Shown here: piece after piece, positions 44,336 to 64,000 of the stretch
Numbering within the stretch: position 1 is the stretch's first letter
How the letters are laid out: the number at the start of each line of letters is the position of its first letter
NCBI GenBank assembly: GCA_032718565.1
Contig: JAVGVS010000167.1
Location: 511,833 to 575,832 of the forward strand
Length of the DNA stretch: 64,000 nt
DNA from: Distichodus sexfasciatus
Lineage: Eukaryota; Chordata; Actinopteri; Characiformes; Distichodontidae
Reading direction: 5' to 3'
Notes under the pieces: model-generated
The model's input: only the letters and a program-made list of their open reading frames with translations
Databases searched by the model: none
Told to the model about the DNA's origin: nothing
Made by a program: the position numbers and the translations under genes

Positions 44336-47300
44336 AAGAACGTGCTTTTTTCAAAAAATGAACTATTATACCAGAAAATGGCTGCCATTACAAAATCTTG
44401 GTGTTGAAATGTTTATTTACACAAACAACACATCTAGTGATGTTAGCTGTTGAGACGCGGGATATAAACTTCTAAATGACGTTCTGCTCGGTGGACGCAG
44501 GAATATTCAGATCACTGGTCTTGAGATCATCCATGGTTTTCCACTTATTTGGTTCGCTTATTTACCACTGGAAATATTAAATCTAATCTAGAAGCCAAAT
44601 ACTTCTAGGAAAAATACCTGTGATGAGCAGATACGCTTATTCAAAGTGACCTTCATATCGTAATTACAAAGACACTTTCACTGGAGCAACATGAGGTTAA
44701 AGGCCAGCCTCTGGGGCCAGCTGTTTTTAGACGCTCCCAGGATATAAATGTCATAGTCACCAACACCGGCCAATCATTGAGACCAGATTAAATAAAAGGG
44801 CACAGCTAATTTCAGTTATTGATTCCGAGGGTAACACCAAAAATTTATTGATGAGGATCAGTAATGTTGTTATATGTATTTCTGATGTTTCTTTGCTGAC
44901 TAGTACCATGTATGAATGGAAAGTCGTTTGTAATTGCAACAATTGTCTGGGCAAAATTAAATTAATTGGTAGGTAGTAGACGGACAGACAGTTTCCTTGT
45001 TGGGTAATTTAAACAATTTAAGAACGAATGCGTTATTTCGCTTTTGACTGTTGTTTATTATTTTCGGTAAATTCAAAACAGTAAAAGGCTTGATTGCTCC
45101 AAACAAATGTTATCGTGTCGAATGTTAGGTCTACTATCTATTTTGCTTGTTGCGAGTTGCGTACTTCCTTGACGTCGCTGTGCGCCCCGAGCCAATTAGC
45201 CTACTTGTACTACATCTCCTGCTCCTCAGAGGATCTATAAGATTCTGGTTTGTATCAGTTTAAGTAAACAAGTGCACCATCAATCACTGAGCGGTTGCAG
45301 ATAGGAGCAGTGTCTAATTGCAACAACTTAGTGTTCGAAAGGAAATCGAAAGGAAAGTGGGGCCCGGTTCCACAAAATGTGTATAGTTTAAAAAGAATGC
45401 GCAGTAATGCGGGAGGGTGCACGTGGTTAGAGCGCTGTTGGGAAGGTATTAGAGCCGCAGTTCTGCAAAAGGCGTTCTGCAGTTAAGCACCAGCGTCCCG
45501 CTGCCAGGATACTACGAGCAAGACCAGTAATGGCTTGTTATTATGATCTTTTCGTGTTTCCACTAGTTCTACAGTATTCTGAATTTGATATAACCCTGCG
45601 TATATGGAGCAAAAAATACACAAACACAAGGGTTTTTAATGGGAAGACAATAAAAGACCATTAAGCCTCCATTCTAAGGGGCACTTTAAGGAGCGATTCG
45701 ACCGAGTCGATTGGGAGCTTTTGCTTTGTCTCGGTCGTCCGCATTTGTGTCTTTTGAGTCTAGAAAAACATATCAGTTGGTTTTCAAGTATAGACCACAT
45801 TTTGAACTAATATTTTCAGTTCATGTGTAATTATGAATGTAGGCTGGAGCATCCTTGCATACAAATATTTTACATGAGATCTTCAGACCCAGGCACTGTA
45901 GGAACAGGGTTGAGGCATGTTATTTTTTTAAACAAGTTTCTTTGAAAAACTATTTGTACTGTGCCCAGGTTCGTATGGTTGAACCTGGGGTCTTGCCTTT
46001 GACTTTGTGACATTCACTCAGAAGACAGTTCACTATGGATAACTTCATTTATGTCGGTGTAAACAGTTGGTTGGAAAATGTGACAACAGATTGTGTTTTG
46101 TGTGTGTGTGTGTGTATTTGTAAGCGTGCGTGCGCGCATGCTTGTGCCATGAGAAGGGTTTATTTAAAAATACAGTTGCAGGTCATTTGCTGTCAGACAC
46201 TTTTTAGCTCCAACTGAATTACGCAAGGCTGGTTCTAGACCTCTGTGGACAGCCATTGCTGAGTCTAAAGGGACACGAAAGACATAAACTCCAACAGGTC
46301 TCCAAACTTTCCCATCATCGGCATTTGACCATTGTAATATTTCAATTTTTATGTTCCCTGAATGATGGACCATGTCACTAGTGGCAGGCAGCTGGAGCTT
46401 ATTCCCACATATCTACCCTGCTTTTAGAGGGCTTGAAATATCCAGAAGTTAGTAAATTTCTTAGGACAGTAAACCATGAGACGATGCGATGAAAAAAGTA
46501 TTTATTTAAATACTTAATACTTATTTAATCATAAAATTGTAAATATATTTTAAGACAGAATTTTTAAGGCAATGCTAAAGCAAAATATAAACCGCATTTT
46601 ACTAGGAAAATAAGACAATAGGTAAAGTGATTTGTTTCAGCATGTTTCAGCATACATGTTAAGGCTAAATAAAAGAGTAAAAATACCTCTAATGTGAAAT
46701 CTGACTCGTTATGAGCAGTATATGAGGAAAAGAGGGTTTGGCGCAAGACCTGAACATTACTGTAAGGTCTACTTTAGGCAATTCAAATGGAGTCCTATTT
46801 ATTGCTGTTTTCTTCAAATACACTTATTTTTATCCTAGAACAAATGAAGCAGCAGAAAGCAGAATCAAAGTTTATAGGTTGGAACATTATTCTGAAAATG
46901 TAAAAAGAAAATGAATTGTTTCATTTTAATTTGATTCTCTTTGCTGGAATCAACTGTAGGGCATGGATACAGTACCACCTGTTCCATATCTGACATTCAG
47001 AAATATTATCTAGCAATACCCCTGAACAAAACAAATTTTACACTACATAAAATGAAAATGAAATAAGCGAGAGTTAATGGTTCTTGTCACTGTGTTTGTC
47101 TTAATTTACCACGGGTTTTAAGCACTTACTGCACTAATTCTCGATTTTTTGTCGGTAGTGCACATTGTATAATGCTGCTGTGCGTTGGAATACGAGCGCA
47201 CTGTTTTGCACATGTAACAACTAAGATAAGAATTAAAACAAACAAACATGAACAATTGTACCACACAACTTGTGTTAAATAGAAATGACCTTTTAAGACT

Positions 47301-49059
47301 AAACATTCTTATGTAAGGTACGAAAGTCTTTGCGAAATTATTGTATAGTCTGAGATTTTAGAAAATACATTTACTTATTAATTTATGGATCAGTCTTAGA
47401 AATCTAAATATGCTTTCCTCTCTCAGGCATCAGGTCGTCCTACTCGCAGGTACTGCGTGCGGTACACACAGCAGCAGCCCGGCGCGAAAGCCGCTTTCGT
47501 GCTTTGCTGTTCATCACGTGGCTGTCGCAATTTTTCAAAGATTTTGCTTTTTTGCGCACCTGAAATAACTTGCGTGCTTTTCAAACAGCCTTACTCCCAC
47601 ATCCTTTTCCCTAGATTGTTTTGACTGCTTGATCGAGGGCAAACCTTACATTTCATCTCTAAATTTAAACCGGAAAAGTGTCACTCGAAAACATCGTGAT
47701 AGGACGTAGTCAGGGTCATAGACCTTTCCGGTAATGAATCAGCCCTAATGAACGTCTCAAAAGGAAGAGATAACCGACTGAGACATCTGTTAAAACCGTA
47801 GGAAAAATCATTTGTTGTTTACACACGAATTATAACTAAATTCATCAGGCCGCAGTTAAAATGCCTTTAATTAAACAACGAACATATGCGCATTAAAATT
47901 GTAAGTAAATCACACCGGACTGTTTTAATATGAGTATTTTAAGTAAATAAAACTTTTTGTCGATGTTAGAAAAGTTCGAAAACTTAATATTATAAATTAA
48001 CATTTAATCGCTATAATAATAATAATAATAATTAATAATAATAATAATAAATAATAATAATAATAATAATGGTAAAGTTGTTGATGTTTTGTTATTTTTG
48101 ACATGTCCAGTTTCCCCGTGTTCTGTTTCTTGCACAGTAATAATAGGAGACTGATGTGTTGCACTGTACATATGGATGAAGTATCGCCTCTGAAGTTAAT
48201 TGTGTTTTCGTTTTGGAGGAGAATAGATTTCCTCTGTTTATTATAAGCATAGGGACGGATTTGCGTCACTATGCAACTTGCAGGTTGAGATAAAGTTATA
48301 CAAATATTGAAAAAAGGAAGTGCTAACAGTCATTATAAAGTTCCCCCTCCCCACTCAGGAGGAAATAAGGACCTCGGCTGTATCCTAAAATACTGAAGCA
48401 TCTTCTATTTTAGGACAAATCTAGCAGGAATATCCGCTCATTTAGGCTTGAATCAGAGCCCACCAAAAACAGGATGACCTGCATCGAGAAACTCCTTTTG
48501 CCTAATCCTACTGAGCCGACAAGTGGGCCAACTAGCCAAGTTTCTTTCAGAACAGAAATGTAACGGTTTGCATTGTTTGTATGCATTACTTATTATTACT
48601 TATTAGCTTATTACATTGTCAGTAGTAGGTCTATTGTTGCCTATTGTCAAACACCTGTTTGGTTTCAATTTAATTGGTAAGGCACATTTATAACTTATTT
48701 AATTCCTGCATTTAGATAAATGTAAAAATATAATTTGTTATATGTATAGGGCTTCGTGACAATGTTTGTTGTAAAAAGCACCAAATAAAACTGAATGAAA
48801 TAATGAACAAAACTGCATGACAAAATTTCGTTGTGCCGTTCTAAGCACAAATTGTAGGTTACGGCGGCATGTGGGCTTTTTTGCTTTGAAATACACTATG
48901 GTAACGTGTACATGCTGTAATAAGGAAAATACGGTATTAGATTTGAAAATAGTCTTTAGTTAAAGATATAATCATAATCTATGGTGCTTTAAATCTTTCG
49001 GGCGTTTTTGTTTTGGCACTACTCTAACTCGTCCACGGTTTAACGGAGAGTTTTCTCAG
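44336..49059. other. hlx upstream intergenic region
   Basis: No gene recognised. Contains a (TG)n tract with GTGCGTGCGCGCATG (about 46098-46140), a (TAA)n tract (48013-48070), and a short L2-tail-like piece near 48745-48790 ('gtgacaatgtttgttgtaaaaagc'). It may carry hlx enhancers, but none can be identified from one sequence. Confidence 0.45.
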
Positions 49060-49090
49060 CTTCTATTGGCTACAAGTGACCCAATCACAA
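49060..49090. promoter_or_regulatory. Paired CCAAT boxes upstream of hlx
   Basis: ATTGG at 49065-49069 (inverted CCAAT) and CCAAT at 49081-49085, about 330-350 bp before the hlx start codon. Spacing and position fit a proximal promoter. No TATA box is obvious, and the transcription start is not determined. Confidence 0.35.
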
Positions 49091-49414
49091 AGTTTTCTGA
49101 ACTTCCAGTGGCTAAGAATGAACCAACCAACGACTAAACCCCAAACCGCACACTTGTGTACTACATAGCGTTGCACAATAGTACCTCACTCATACTTAGA
49201 CGTACTCTTCAGTACGCTAGTATGCGGTTTGGGATGGAGTCAATATCTCAGAAGACACTGACGCGTAGAAATTCTTGGACAACAGTCTGAAGTTTCATAC
49301 TTGAAGAGAACATTTTTGGCGTGTTGAGACTGAGACCTCATTAAGTATAACGCGTATAATTTCTACTTCATGTTTCGATCCTTAATTTAATAGACAATAA
49401 AAGGGAAAACGAGG

Positions 49415-51616
49415 ATGTATACGACTGGACTTACTCCCTTTTATGCGTCCAGTTTTAGCCTTTGGTCAGCGTATTGTACTGGCGGGTTTGCGATGGACAC
49501 GATGAAGAAACCTTCCTTTTGCATCGCTGATATACTGCATGTTGGAGATGCTGAAAACATCGCCGGTTCACCGGCCCTTACAGCTCATATGGGAGCCCGG
49601 GCTCAAGTTCATCCCTCCAGCTCTCCGCTTCGCCCGTCCCCGTTGACTCTGGACACGTCTGTTTTCGGTGCGAGAATGAACTCGGCCTCTGCGTATCACA
49701 GACACGGAATACCCTTGACCTCAATGGCCAGAACAAATCTTATTTCCCAATCGGCACCACCGCTGTCTAGTAAAGATCTCAAGTTCGGGATCGATCGGAT
49801 ATTATCAACAGAATTCGAACCCAAATCGAAAGATTCGTCCTCACCAAGAGGTAAGAATTTGTGAAAACGGATACAAGCCCATTTCTTTTTTTGTCAGTGG
49901 CCTACAAGTGGCTTTCAGAAATGGAGAGAGATGATTAGACTATCAAATTATATTTAAGATACCAAAACATCTGGACAATTTAAATTGGTTTGTTGATAGA
50001 TACTGTAATTGAATCTCCAGAGTCTCCAGAAACTGCAGGACGCTGACCGATTAAAAAAAAACTTATTATTGTTTGCACCTCTTGTAGTTTTTATAATAGA
50101 GTTATAACAGTAAAAAGTAGTATAAATCTATAACGTTGCAGGGCACATGTAAATTCAATTTTCAAATACTGAATTGACTACAATGTTTTTTTTTTGTTTT
50201 TTTTGTTTTTACCAGTCATTTAACATTTAAAACAATTGGTTTGTATCGTTCTGGTACAGATCTCACGTCAGTTGTTAGTTCGAATCGCCAGTCGGCAGTC
50301 CACGTCTCGGTGCAGCCGACCGCGAGCCCGTACTTCGCATCCATAGACCCGGGGATGAGCGACGCGTCTTCCATGCTGAGTTCAATAGGCAATGCCTCCA
50401 GACAATCAGGGCAGCATCAGTATCAGGACACTTTTCCAGGTGCTGTAGCACTCCTGTCCAAAACCTTCCCAATAAACTGATTTGATGCAGATTCATTTGC
50501 AGTTAATATATATCATAAATATTTTAGAGACTGCAGGCTGACTGTGGTCTTCGATTCATATTCTCTTTATTGTTTGACTGGCTGTAGGTAATGCATACCA
50601 AAAAAGTACATGATCTCTGGTAAAGATACCTCATTCTCATCATGTGTTTTTTCTTCCGATAGGGCCCTATGCTGTCCTTACTAAAGACACGATGCCGCAG
50701 ACGTACAAAAGAAAAAGGTCCTGGTCCAGAGCCGTGTTCTCCAATCTCCAGAGAAAAGGCTTAGAAAAAAGGTTTGAAATCCAGAAGTATGTCACCAAAC
50801 CGGACAGGAAACAGCTCGCTGCCATGCTGGGCCTCACCGATGCACAGGTAAGCCACACAATCCAAATTAACAGCAATCCATCTTTGCACGAACTTTATGA
50901 AAGATACAAGTGAACACATAAGGGCAACACATAAAGCCTAATAACAGGAAGCACATGACTCATCGATAAAAAGACAGAAGTAGCTAAGATGTAATATGGA
51001 TACAGTGCACAAAAATTTTAAACGATTATAGTGGATTTCAGTTTAATGATGCAAGAGATATGTTAAGAATGCTGTACTACAATAATTGTTAGACAATGTG
51101 CTAATGAAAACCTGTCGTTGATATGTGGTGATTTTATAATCAAATAAGTATACAATACTTGTGTTTTCCGACCACACTAAAATATATAGAGTTGCACGCC
51201 AGTAATAGGGCTAATTAGGGCTACTGTGTGATGGAGAGTTTAGTGGGTTATTATTGACAATAATCCATTTGGTTAAATAATCCACCTTTTCCACAACGTT
51301 TTATTGTCTTTGTCAGGTGAAAGTGTGGTTCCAAAACCGCCGAATGAAGTGGAGACATTCCAAAGAGGCCCAAGCGCAAAAGGACAAAGAGAAGGAACAA
51401 GGGGAAAGGTCCGTGTCCGAAAGCGAGCAAAAAACACGCGTGGACTCTGAGTGCGAGAGCGACCCGAGCGAATCTGAATACGAAGAGGAATCTGAAGACA
51501 AAAGAGGCACGGAAATCTGTGAACTCAAAACCCCCAGTGTGATTATGACCGGTTCACGTCCTGCGAGCGCAGAAGACGTGACGATGCCAAACCCCGGGCC
51601 AGAGGCAACCTCATAG
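49415..51616 (+). CDS. hlx: H2.0-like homeobox transcription factor HLX
   Basis: Exons 49415-49850, 50260-50439, 50663-50847 and 51317-51616 (stop TAG), all GT-AG with matching phases, encode 366 residues. HLX is a nuclear DNA-binding factor needed for gut and liver mesenchyme and some blood lineages in vertebrates. The N-terminus MYTTGLTPFYASSFSLWSAY matches HLX and supports the start. KKPSFCIADIL holds an Eh1-like Groucho-binding motif (F35-L41). The homeodomain (about residues 222-281) runs from KRSWSRAVFSNLQRKGLEKR to VKVWFQNRRMKWRHSK and is split by the last intron right after DAQ. The acidic Ser/Glu-rich tail is shorter than in mammals, whose protein is about 490 residues. No damage seen. 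The middle exon is the least conserved. Confidence 0.97.
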
Positions 51617-51936
51617 CCCTAAATAAACTCGCGAATAGAAAACCATTAAGGTTCGACAGTTGATACGACCACTAAATCCAGTTCAGTATTTAAGAAGTGT
51701 CTTAAATGAGAAAGTGGAGGGTATATTTGAGTCGGGTTGGCCACTTGAGCATCTTGCACCTGAACAATGATTGACTCATACGGTTAAGGAAAGAATAATG
51801 CTGTTTATTGCGAATATTCTCCTGAACTACTTGTTCACCTCTTAACTGTCTCGAAAATTTGCGCAGTGTAAATGTTTAAAGTTGACCTGCTCGAATGTAT
51901 TATATTTTCTTTGTAGGTCTTTGCACTGAAGATGTA

Positions 51937-51942
51937 AATAAA
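51937..51942 (+). terminator. hlx polyadenylation signal
   Basis: AATAAA about 320 bp after the hlx stop, followed by T-rich sequence; the first clear hexamer of the 3' UTR. Confidence 0.6.
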
Positions 51943-52070
51943 AGTAACGTTTATTCTTACAGCGAACTTTCTGGAAGCTATTTATACAATGTCATTTAGA
52001 CTTAGATCGTACCAGCAGAAGATAAACAGCAACTTTATGGTAACGACGAGGATGACGAGTGGTGACGACG

Positions 52071-52071
<1 letters not shown>

Positions 52072-52161
<90 letters not shown>
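52072..52161. repeat. (TTA)n(GTA)n compound microsatellite
   Basis: Long trinucleotide runs just downstream of the hlx polyadenylation signal. Confidence 0.95.
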
Positions 52162-52163
<2 letters not shown>

Positions 52164-52203
52164 TTTAGTATTGTTAAACGAGCCGTGCAGGTTAAAATAA
52201 TAG

Positions 52204-52329
52204 GTGGGTAGACTGTAAAATAAAATGAATCATCTTTACATCGCTTTAAAATGCAGTTATGTATATTTATGGCTAACTGCATTTTAAAGCGATCTAAAGT
52301 TTATTCATTCTATTTTACAGTCTACCCAC
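52204..52329. repeat. Hairpin / fold-back element 3' of hlx
   Basis: Two 56-bp arms (52204-52259 and 52274-52329) are reverse complements with only 4 mismatches, separated by a 14-base loop. The outer edges read GTGGGTAGACTGTAAAAT and its complement. ATAATA occurs close to both edges but not symmetrically. Most likely a tiny MITE; a hairpin RNA is an alternative. Confidence 0.8.
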
Positions 52330-59698
<7,369 letters not shown>

Positions 59699-59945
59699 TG
59701 TTAATGAGTTGGTAGCGTAACGGTTAGGGTGTTTGCCCTGGGATTGGAAGGTTGCAGATTTTAAAAACGGACTGGTAAAGGTAACGCTGAGGTACTCATG
59801 GGCAAGGTACCATCCCCAAGCACTGCCCCCTAGGAGCTGCCCACTGCTCCTTCACAGATGGGTCAAATGCAGAGGTCACATTTCATTGTGGCGCATTTGG
59901 TGCTGTGGTGTGTTCACATGACAAATAAGCATCCACTTTCACTTT
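59699..59945 (+). mobile_element. tRNA-derived SINE, second family
   Basis: tRNA-like head 'ggtagcgtaacggttagggt' with a degenerate B box (ggttgcagatttt), a body with 'gggcaaggtaccatcccc', and the tail 'gctgtggtgtgttcacatgacaaataa...ttcactt'. Same family as the remnants at 18896-18975 and 60190-60305. Confidence 0.8.
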
Positions 59946-60044
59946 TTAAAGATTAATTTACAATATTTTTAGCCTTAAAAAAGAAGGAACAAAAAAGACT
60001 TGCAGCTGGATGTTTGAAGAAGTTTAATGGACAAAAGGTAATAC

Positions 60045-60050
60045 TAATAA

Positions 60051-60082
<32 letters not shown>

Positions 60083-60118
60083 ATAATAATAATAATAATA
60101 ATTATAATAATAATAAAG
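60045..60118. repeat. (ACT)n(AAT)n microsatellite
   Basis: Trinucleotide tracts between two SINE copies. Confidence 0.92.
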
Positions 60119-60189
60119 AGAACAGTAATGAGCTGGTACTCAGGGTTAATGCTAGTGGCATTCACAACAACAATAAGAATAAATTAAAC

Positions 60190-60305
60190 TGGGGCAGTTG
60201 GTAGTTTAATGCTTAGGAAGAAGCCCATGTGATCAGAAGGTCACATTTCATTGTGGTGCACTGGGTGCTGTGATGTGTCCACAATGATAAATAATAACTC
60301 ACTTA
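60190..60305 (+). mobile_element. Partial SINE copy, second family
   Basis: Head-like 'gggcagttggtagtttaatg' joined to the tail 'gtcacatttcattgtggtgc..gctgtgatgtgtccacaatgataaata'. Internally deleted. Confidence 0.7.
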
Positions 60306-60413
60306 ATGAAGACAGCATGGTAATTACTGGTAATTACTTAGTAATCTGTAATAAAGGACCAAGTTGCTGTGTTATACTGTATGTTCAGAGCAAGTACCCA
60401 TTATATGTTACAC

Positions 60414-61447
60414 TAGGGCTGCAACTAACTACTATTTTGAGAGTCAACTAGTCATCGACTATTAAAACGGCTCCGATTTAGCTACCAGCTTTTACGTTTA
60501 GTATGGGGTTATTTCAATTTTGTGGTAAATAATAAAGTCAAGAAAGATACTTCACTCAAAAACATATTTTAATAAACAAGTTTCTTCTTTGCCTTATCTA
60601 GCCTTACGATGGCTCCTGGTTTTGTGATGGTACTGAGAAAATGGTAACATACCATTATAACATTTATGAGCGAGTGACAAAGGCGTTGGTTACTTTACCG
60701 TTTTGCGTGCTTATTGAACGTATAAGACCTAACTATTAAATTATAATTATAAGGTCGATAAACTATAACTTGCGTTTAACCGACCTGTCGCGGTTCCTTT
60801 TATTTATTTATTTATTTATTTTTTTACTGTAGAAACTTTCTTTAGAGAATCACAAAAACAGGAGCCATCGGCCAATAGATTCCCAGTCAGAAACTGCCTA
60901 TACCCCGCCCGCAAACTGCCCAAACCCGCCCCTTTCAAACCACGCGCGTAGAAATCTCACTCGAGCAAAAAAAAAGCCGCTCGTCGGTAATCTACTTTGT
61001 GCGCGAGGACATTTAACACATTGTGAGGAAAAAAGACATTAGAGATAGGAAAAATATAGTTTGCGCACAATATTATCACAAACCCACACTCGATTCTTAA
61101 TTTTGTGCTCTCGAGTTTCACATCTGCGCTTGCGACTTTGAAATTTACGCCCGCGAAATTTTTGCGGCAAGCCATTTTGCGCGCTCTAGTTTTGGCGTTG
61201 ATGTGACGCCATCGGGCCATTCTTCTACCTGTCACTGAATGCTGTTGCACAAGAGCGAATCTCACCAGAGTGTGGTGTATAGGTGCACTCTGTTGGAAAG
61301 CGGTAGTATTGCACAGGTAGAAAGGAAAGAAAACGTTTCACTCCGTTTAAAAAGACGTCTGGCGACAATTATCGACAATCTAATTCGTCGGCGACTATTT
61401 TTATTGTTGATTTTTGTCGACAATGTCGAATAATCGTTGCACCCCTA
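60414..61447. mobile_element. hAT element with perfect 8-bp TSD
   Basis: Starts TAGGGCTGCAACTAACTACT and ends ..ATAATCGTTGCACCCCTA. The octamer tgttacac is duplicated exactly at 60406-60413 and 61448-61455. Subterminal regions carry 'tcgactatt / gtcgacaatt' motifs on opposite strands. 1034 bp, no transposase. Confidence 0.92.
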
Positions 61448-61569
61448 TGTTACACTAACGTTATATTTTGCCAATTATCTAGTCCTCTTGTTCAGCTGTT
61501 ATTACAGATTCTATATAATGAGACCAATTGATTGACGTGTCTGAGCCTGACAAATATCCAGAATGCATT

Positions 61570-61765
61570 AATGAAAGCATTAATGCATTCGTTATCTGAA
61601 CTGCTTAATCCCTATTGGGTCACGGGTACTATCCAGGGACTTTGGGCGCGAGTCGGAGACCAACAGTGGATGGGTGCCAACACACTGCAGAGCACAGACA
61701 CTCACACCTTATGGGGCAAATTTAGCATAACCAATCAACCTAAACTGCATGTTTTTGGACTGTGA
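61570..61765 (-). mobile_element. Truncated copy of the SINE seen at 2430-2790
   Basis: Matches the 3' body and tail of that SINE in reverse ('ttatctgaactgcttaatccctattgggtcacggg', then 'cttatggggcaaattta'). The tRNA-like head is missing. Confidence 0.78.
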
Positions 61766-64000
61766 GACTGTATTTGTTATACAGGCAAGTTTTAAATTAA
61801 GATAACATTAAGCAGTGAGCAGAATAGAGGGGGAATAGAAAAGGTAGTTTACATTCTCAGCAGAGGAGTTTTGATTACAGGCCAAGAGAAATAGGAGTCA
61901 TTTAAAATGTGTGCATTAATATAATTTATTGGGCTCCTACTCTGCTGAGTACTCTCCAAAGTTGCCCTTTTTAAGTCTCAGAGACAAATGACAGGCTCCA
62001 CCTCAATAATGGATGGGAGTGAAAAATCATTCACAGTTGGTAATCGCTTAAAACAACACCATATTTACAGACTAATAAGCGCAAAATGTTCCAGGCAGTT
62101 CCCTCCCTATGATGGGGATTTGAGACCTCTGACAAAAAGTCTGCTTGATTTACATCTAGTTATTTGGACAGGCTTTCATTTGGAATAAGGCAGTGGTTGG
62201 CGAGGAGGAGGAGAGGAAACAAAGACAGAGAGGATTTCATAATTCTTTATGTATGTCTGAAAGTCGTCTACACATTCCGATTTTAACCAATTTATGTCTG
62301 AACAGAATGACCCACAAATTAATGAAGCTTTCGCCTTAAAGTTCCAGAACAGCTGAGGTCAAATAAATCATCCTTTAGAGCTCCACTCTTCCTTTCTGCC
62401 TGTTCCCACTCCCTCTACCCAACTCCACATTCTACGATAACGGGCCAACAAGGAGCCAGAGAAATACCACCTCATCGACACTTTCTGTCTATCTGGCGAG
62501 ACATATTTTACTGTGTGTGCCGGGAGGCTGTAAACAGGGCTTTTAGGAGAGTCTGAGGCCCCTGATGTATGACTAAAAGCTGGACTGGGAGGTAAGAGGT
62601 CACTTTCTTTACTACACTGCAGCCTGACTTGTTGATGTTATACACATATCTCTCTCCAGGGGATTCCCTTTTGCCATTCAGATTTATGTAAGTATTTTAA
62701 GGCTTTTAAACATGTGTTTTAGTGGTGCTATTTTGCTTTGAATTAATATTTGCCAAGGTAATTGTTAAATCATCCTAGGCACATTTATACTGTGGAAAAT
62801 TATGATATCATGGACATTAATCAGGCCTGTAATGGTAAGTAATGGCCATTGCAAATCAATCCTGTGAATTTTACAGAGCAAAATGGATTCATCACATCAA
62901 ATAAGGGCAACTTAACTATTACATAGTGAAATAATTAATGTTTTACAACTAGGGGAAAGAATGACAGCATCCCCCTGCAGGACTTTTAAAGCAGATACAT
63001 TTCAGCATTTTACTGAGGCTTTTATATGCCATCATTAATGCTCTTTATAAAAGATCACCATCCCTAGTATAGGATTCATTTAGAAAAAGAACATCTTTAT
63101 ATTTTAAAAATAAATAATATTCAAATCTGAGCTACATGTCAGCATTTGTTGTCTTCAGCATTATCAAATCATAGTACAACTCACAAACATTGTTAGAGAC
63201 TTACCATATATAAAGAATAACAACCAGTTAGAATCATATATATCCTAATCTGGAGTCTTATCTTGTTTACAGAGCACCTCTCTGACCAACCGTTATGTTG
63301 ATATATAGGTTAGCCAGTGTTACAGTTGTCTATATAAATCTGGTCTGTCTGCAATTACACCCATTACACACTTCAGACTCCTCTAAAATAAACTATAAGA
63401 TGATGTCAGTAGGGCGTTCTGAGATTAAGCAGTTCTGCAAAGTTCTTGGCTGATGTTTCCAAGGGAACACCTTGATGGCTATAATTACTGTCATGTTACA
63501 AGAGCAATGAGAGATACCAGAAGCCCAAATAAAGCATAAAATGGTTTTGATATAATAGATGTGTATCACTTTGTTTAGAAATTCCACAGACCATCTGCTG
63601 CTCATCTCATGGGCTATGCAGGGCTTCTCTTGGCTGTGTTTATTCAAATGTTTCAGGCTGAATCACTGCTATGCTGTGGCAGGTTGTGGTTGGAAAGGAG
63701 AGCACAATCTGTAGTTTACTATTCTAAGCATCTGATTACCTTAATCTTGTTGTGAAGTAAATGTCTGTCTATAAAGAATTTTATAATTTTATTAAAGATC
63801 CAGACAAAGAAAAAAACTTCTCAATCATTAAACATTAACAAATATTTACAAATAATTTAAGAATAATTGTATTATTATTAAAATTGATTATCATTTAATA
63901 GTCTTTAGGTATTGAGTATTCTAGTAAAAAGGTTAACTTAGCAAAAATGGTTATCTGCAGACACCAAAGAAAGGGAACTGTTTCAGGCAGCATTACCTCT
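61766..64000. other. Right-end intergenic DNA
   Basis: No gene or transposon recognised. The stretch at about 61860-62640 is less AT-rich and repeat-free, and looks like possible conserved non-coding DNA; this impression cannot be tested on one sequence. Confidence 0.4.

Noticed and set aside
51992..52282. Minus-strand frame with long Leu and Ile runs
   Set aside because: Produced by the trinucleotide microsatellite 3' of hlx.
59699..59770. Possible tRNA gene
   Set aside because: It is the tRNA-like head of a SINE with a degenerate B box, followed by the SINE body; not a functional tRNA.

Overview
The window reads as vertebrate nuclear DNA, most likely from a ray-finned (teleost) fish. The two protein-coding genes I can name are multi-exon vertebrate genes with GT-AG introns. 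The space between them is packed with repeats typical of teleosts: L2 LINEs with FADDTQLY-type reverse transcriptase, many hAT MITEs, Tc1/mariner MITEs, tRNA-derived SINEs, PIF/Harbinger and Ty3/gypsy pieces. Species cannot be read from this. There are no prokaryotic-style operons, CRISPR arrays, rRNA genes or convincing tRNA genes.

Layout. (1) 1-8.1 kb: the 3' ten exons of a rhophilin gene on the + strand (best match RHPN1), covering most of the BRO1 domain, the PDZ domain and the C-terminus; the start lies outside the window. Its introns hold a hAT MITE, a SINE, an LTR-like relic and a Harbinger transposase relic. (2) 8.1-9.6 kb: 3' flank of rhpn1, then two phase-compatible exon-like ORFs of a gene I do not recognise. 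(3) 9.6-42.4 kb: almost continuous transposable elements, often nested. They include four hAT-type elements with 8-bp target duplications or traces of them, a 2.7-kb DNA transposon with perfect 15-bp inverted termini, several L2 copies in both orientations, a 6.6-kb Merlin-like transposon, and a chromodomain Ty3/gypsy remnant with its 3' LTR. (4) 42.4-52 kb: repeat-poor DNA leading to a complete four-exon hlx (H2.0-like homeobox) gene at 49415-51616. (5) 52-64 kb: mainly non-coding DNA 3' of hlx with microsatellites, a hairpin element, SINEs and one more hAT element.

The most interesting object is the 6.6-kb transposon at 19672-26272. It has about 0.6-kb terminal inverted repeats and a perfect 8-bp target duplication. 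It carries two divergent genes, both now broken: a DDE transposase of the IS1016/IS1595-like (Merlin) type on + and, on -, a spliced ORF that closely resembles the vertebrate protein CCDC106 (coiled coil, acidic/serine stretch, basic stretch, C-terminal domain). I know of no description of a CCDC106-type accessory gene in a Merlin-like element, and it suggests that the host CCDC106 family may derive from such an element.

Other notable points: an L2 ORF2 kept open across a 248-bp MITE insertion; a deletion/inversion junction shared by two L2 copies, which points to a spreading truncated subfamily; and a sharp contrast between the repeat-saturated 9.6-42.4 kb interval and the repeat-poor surroundings of hlx.
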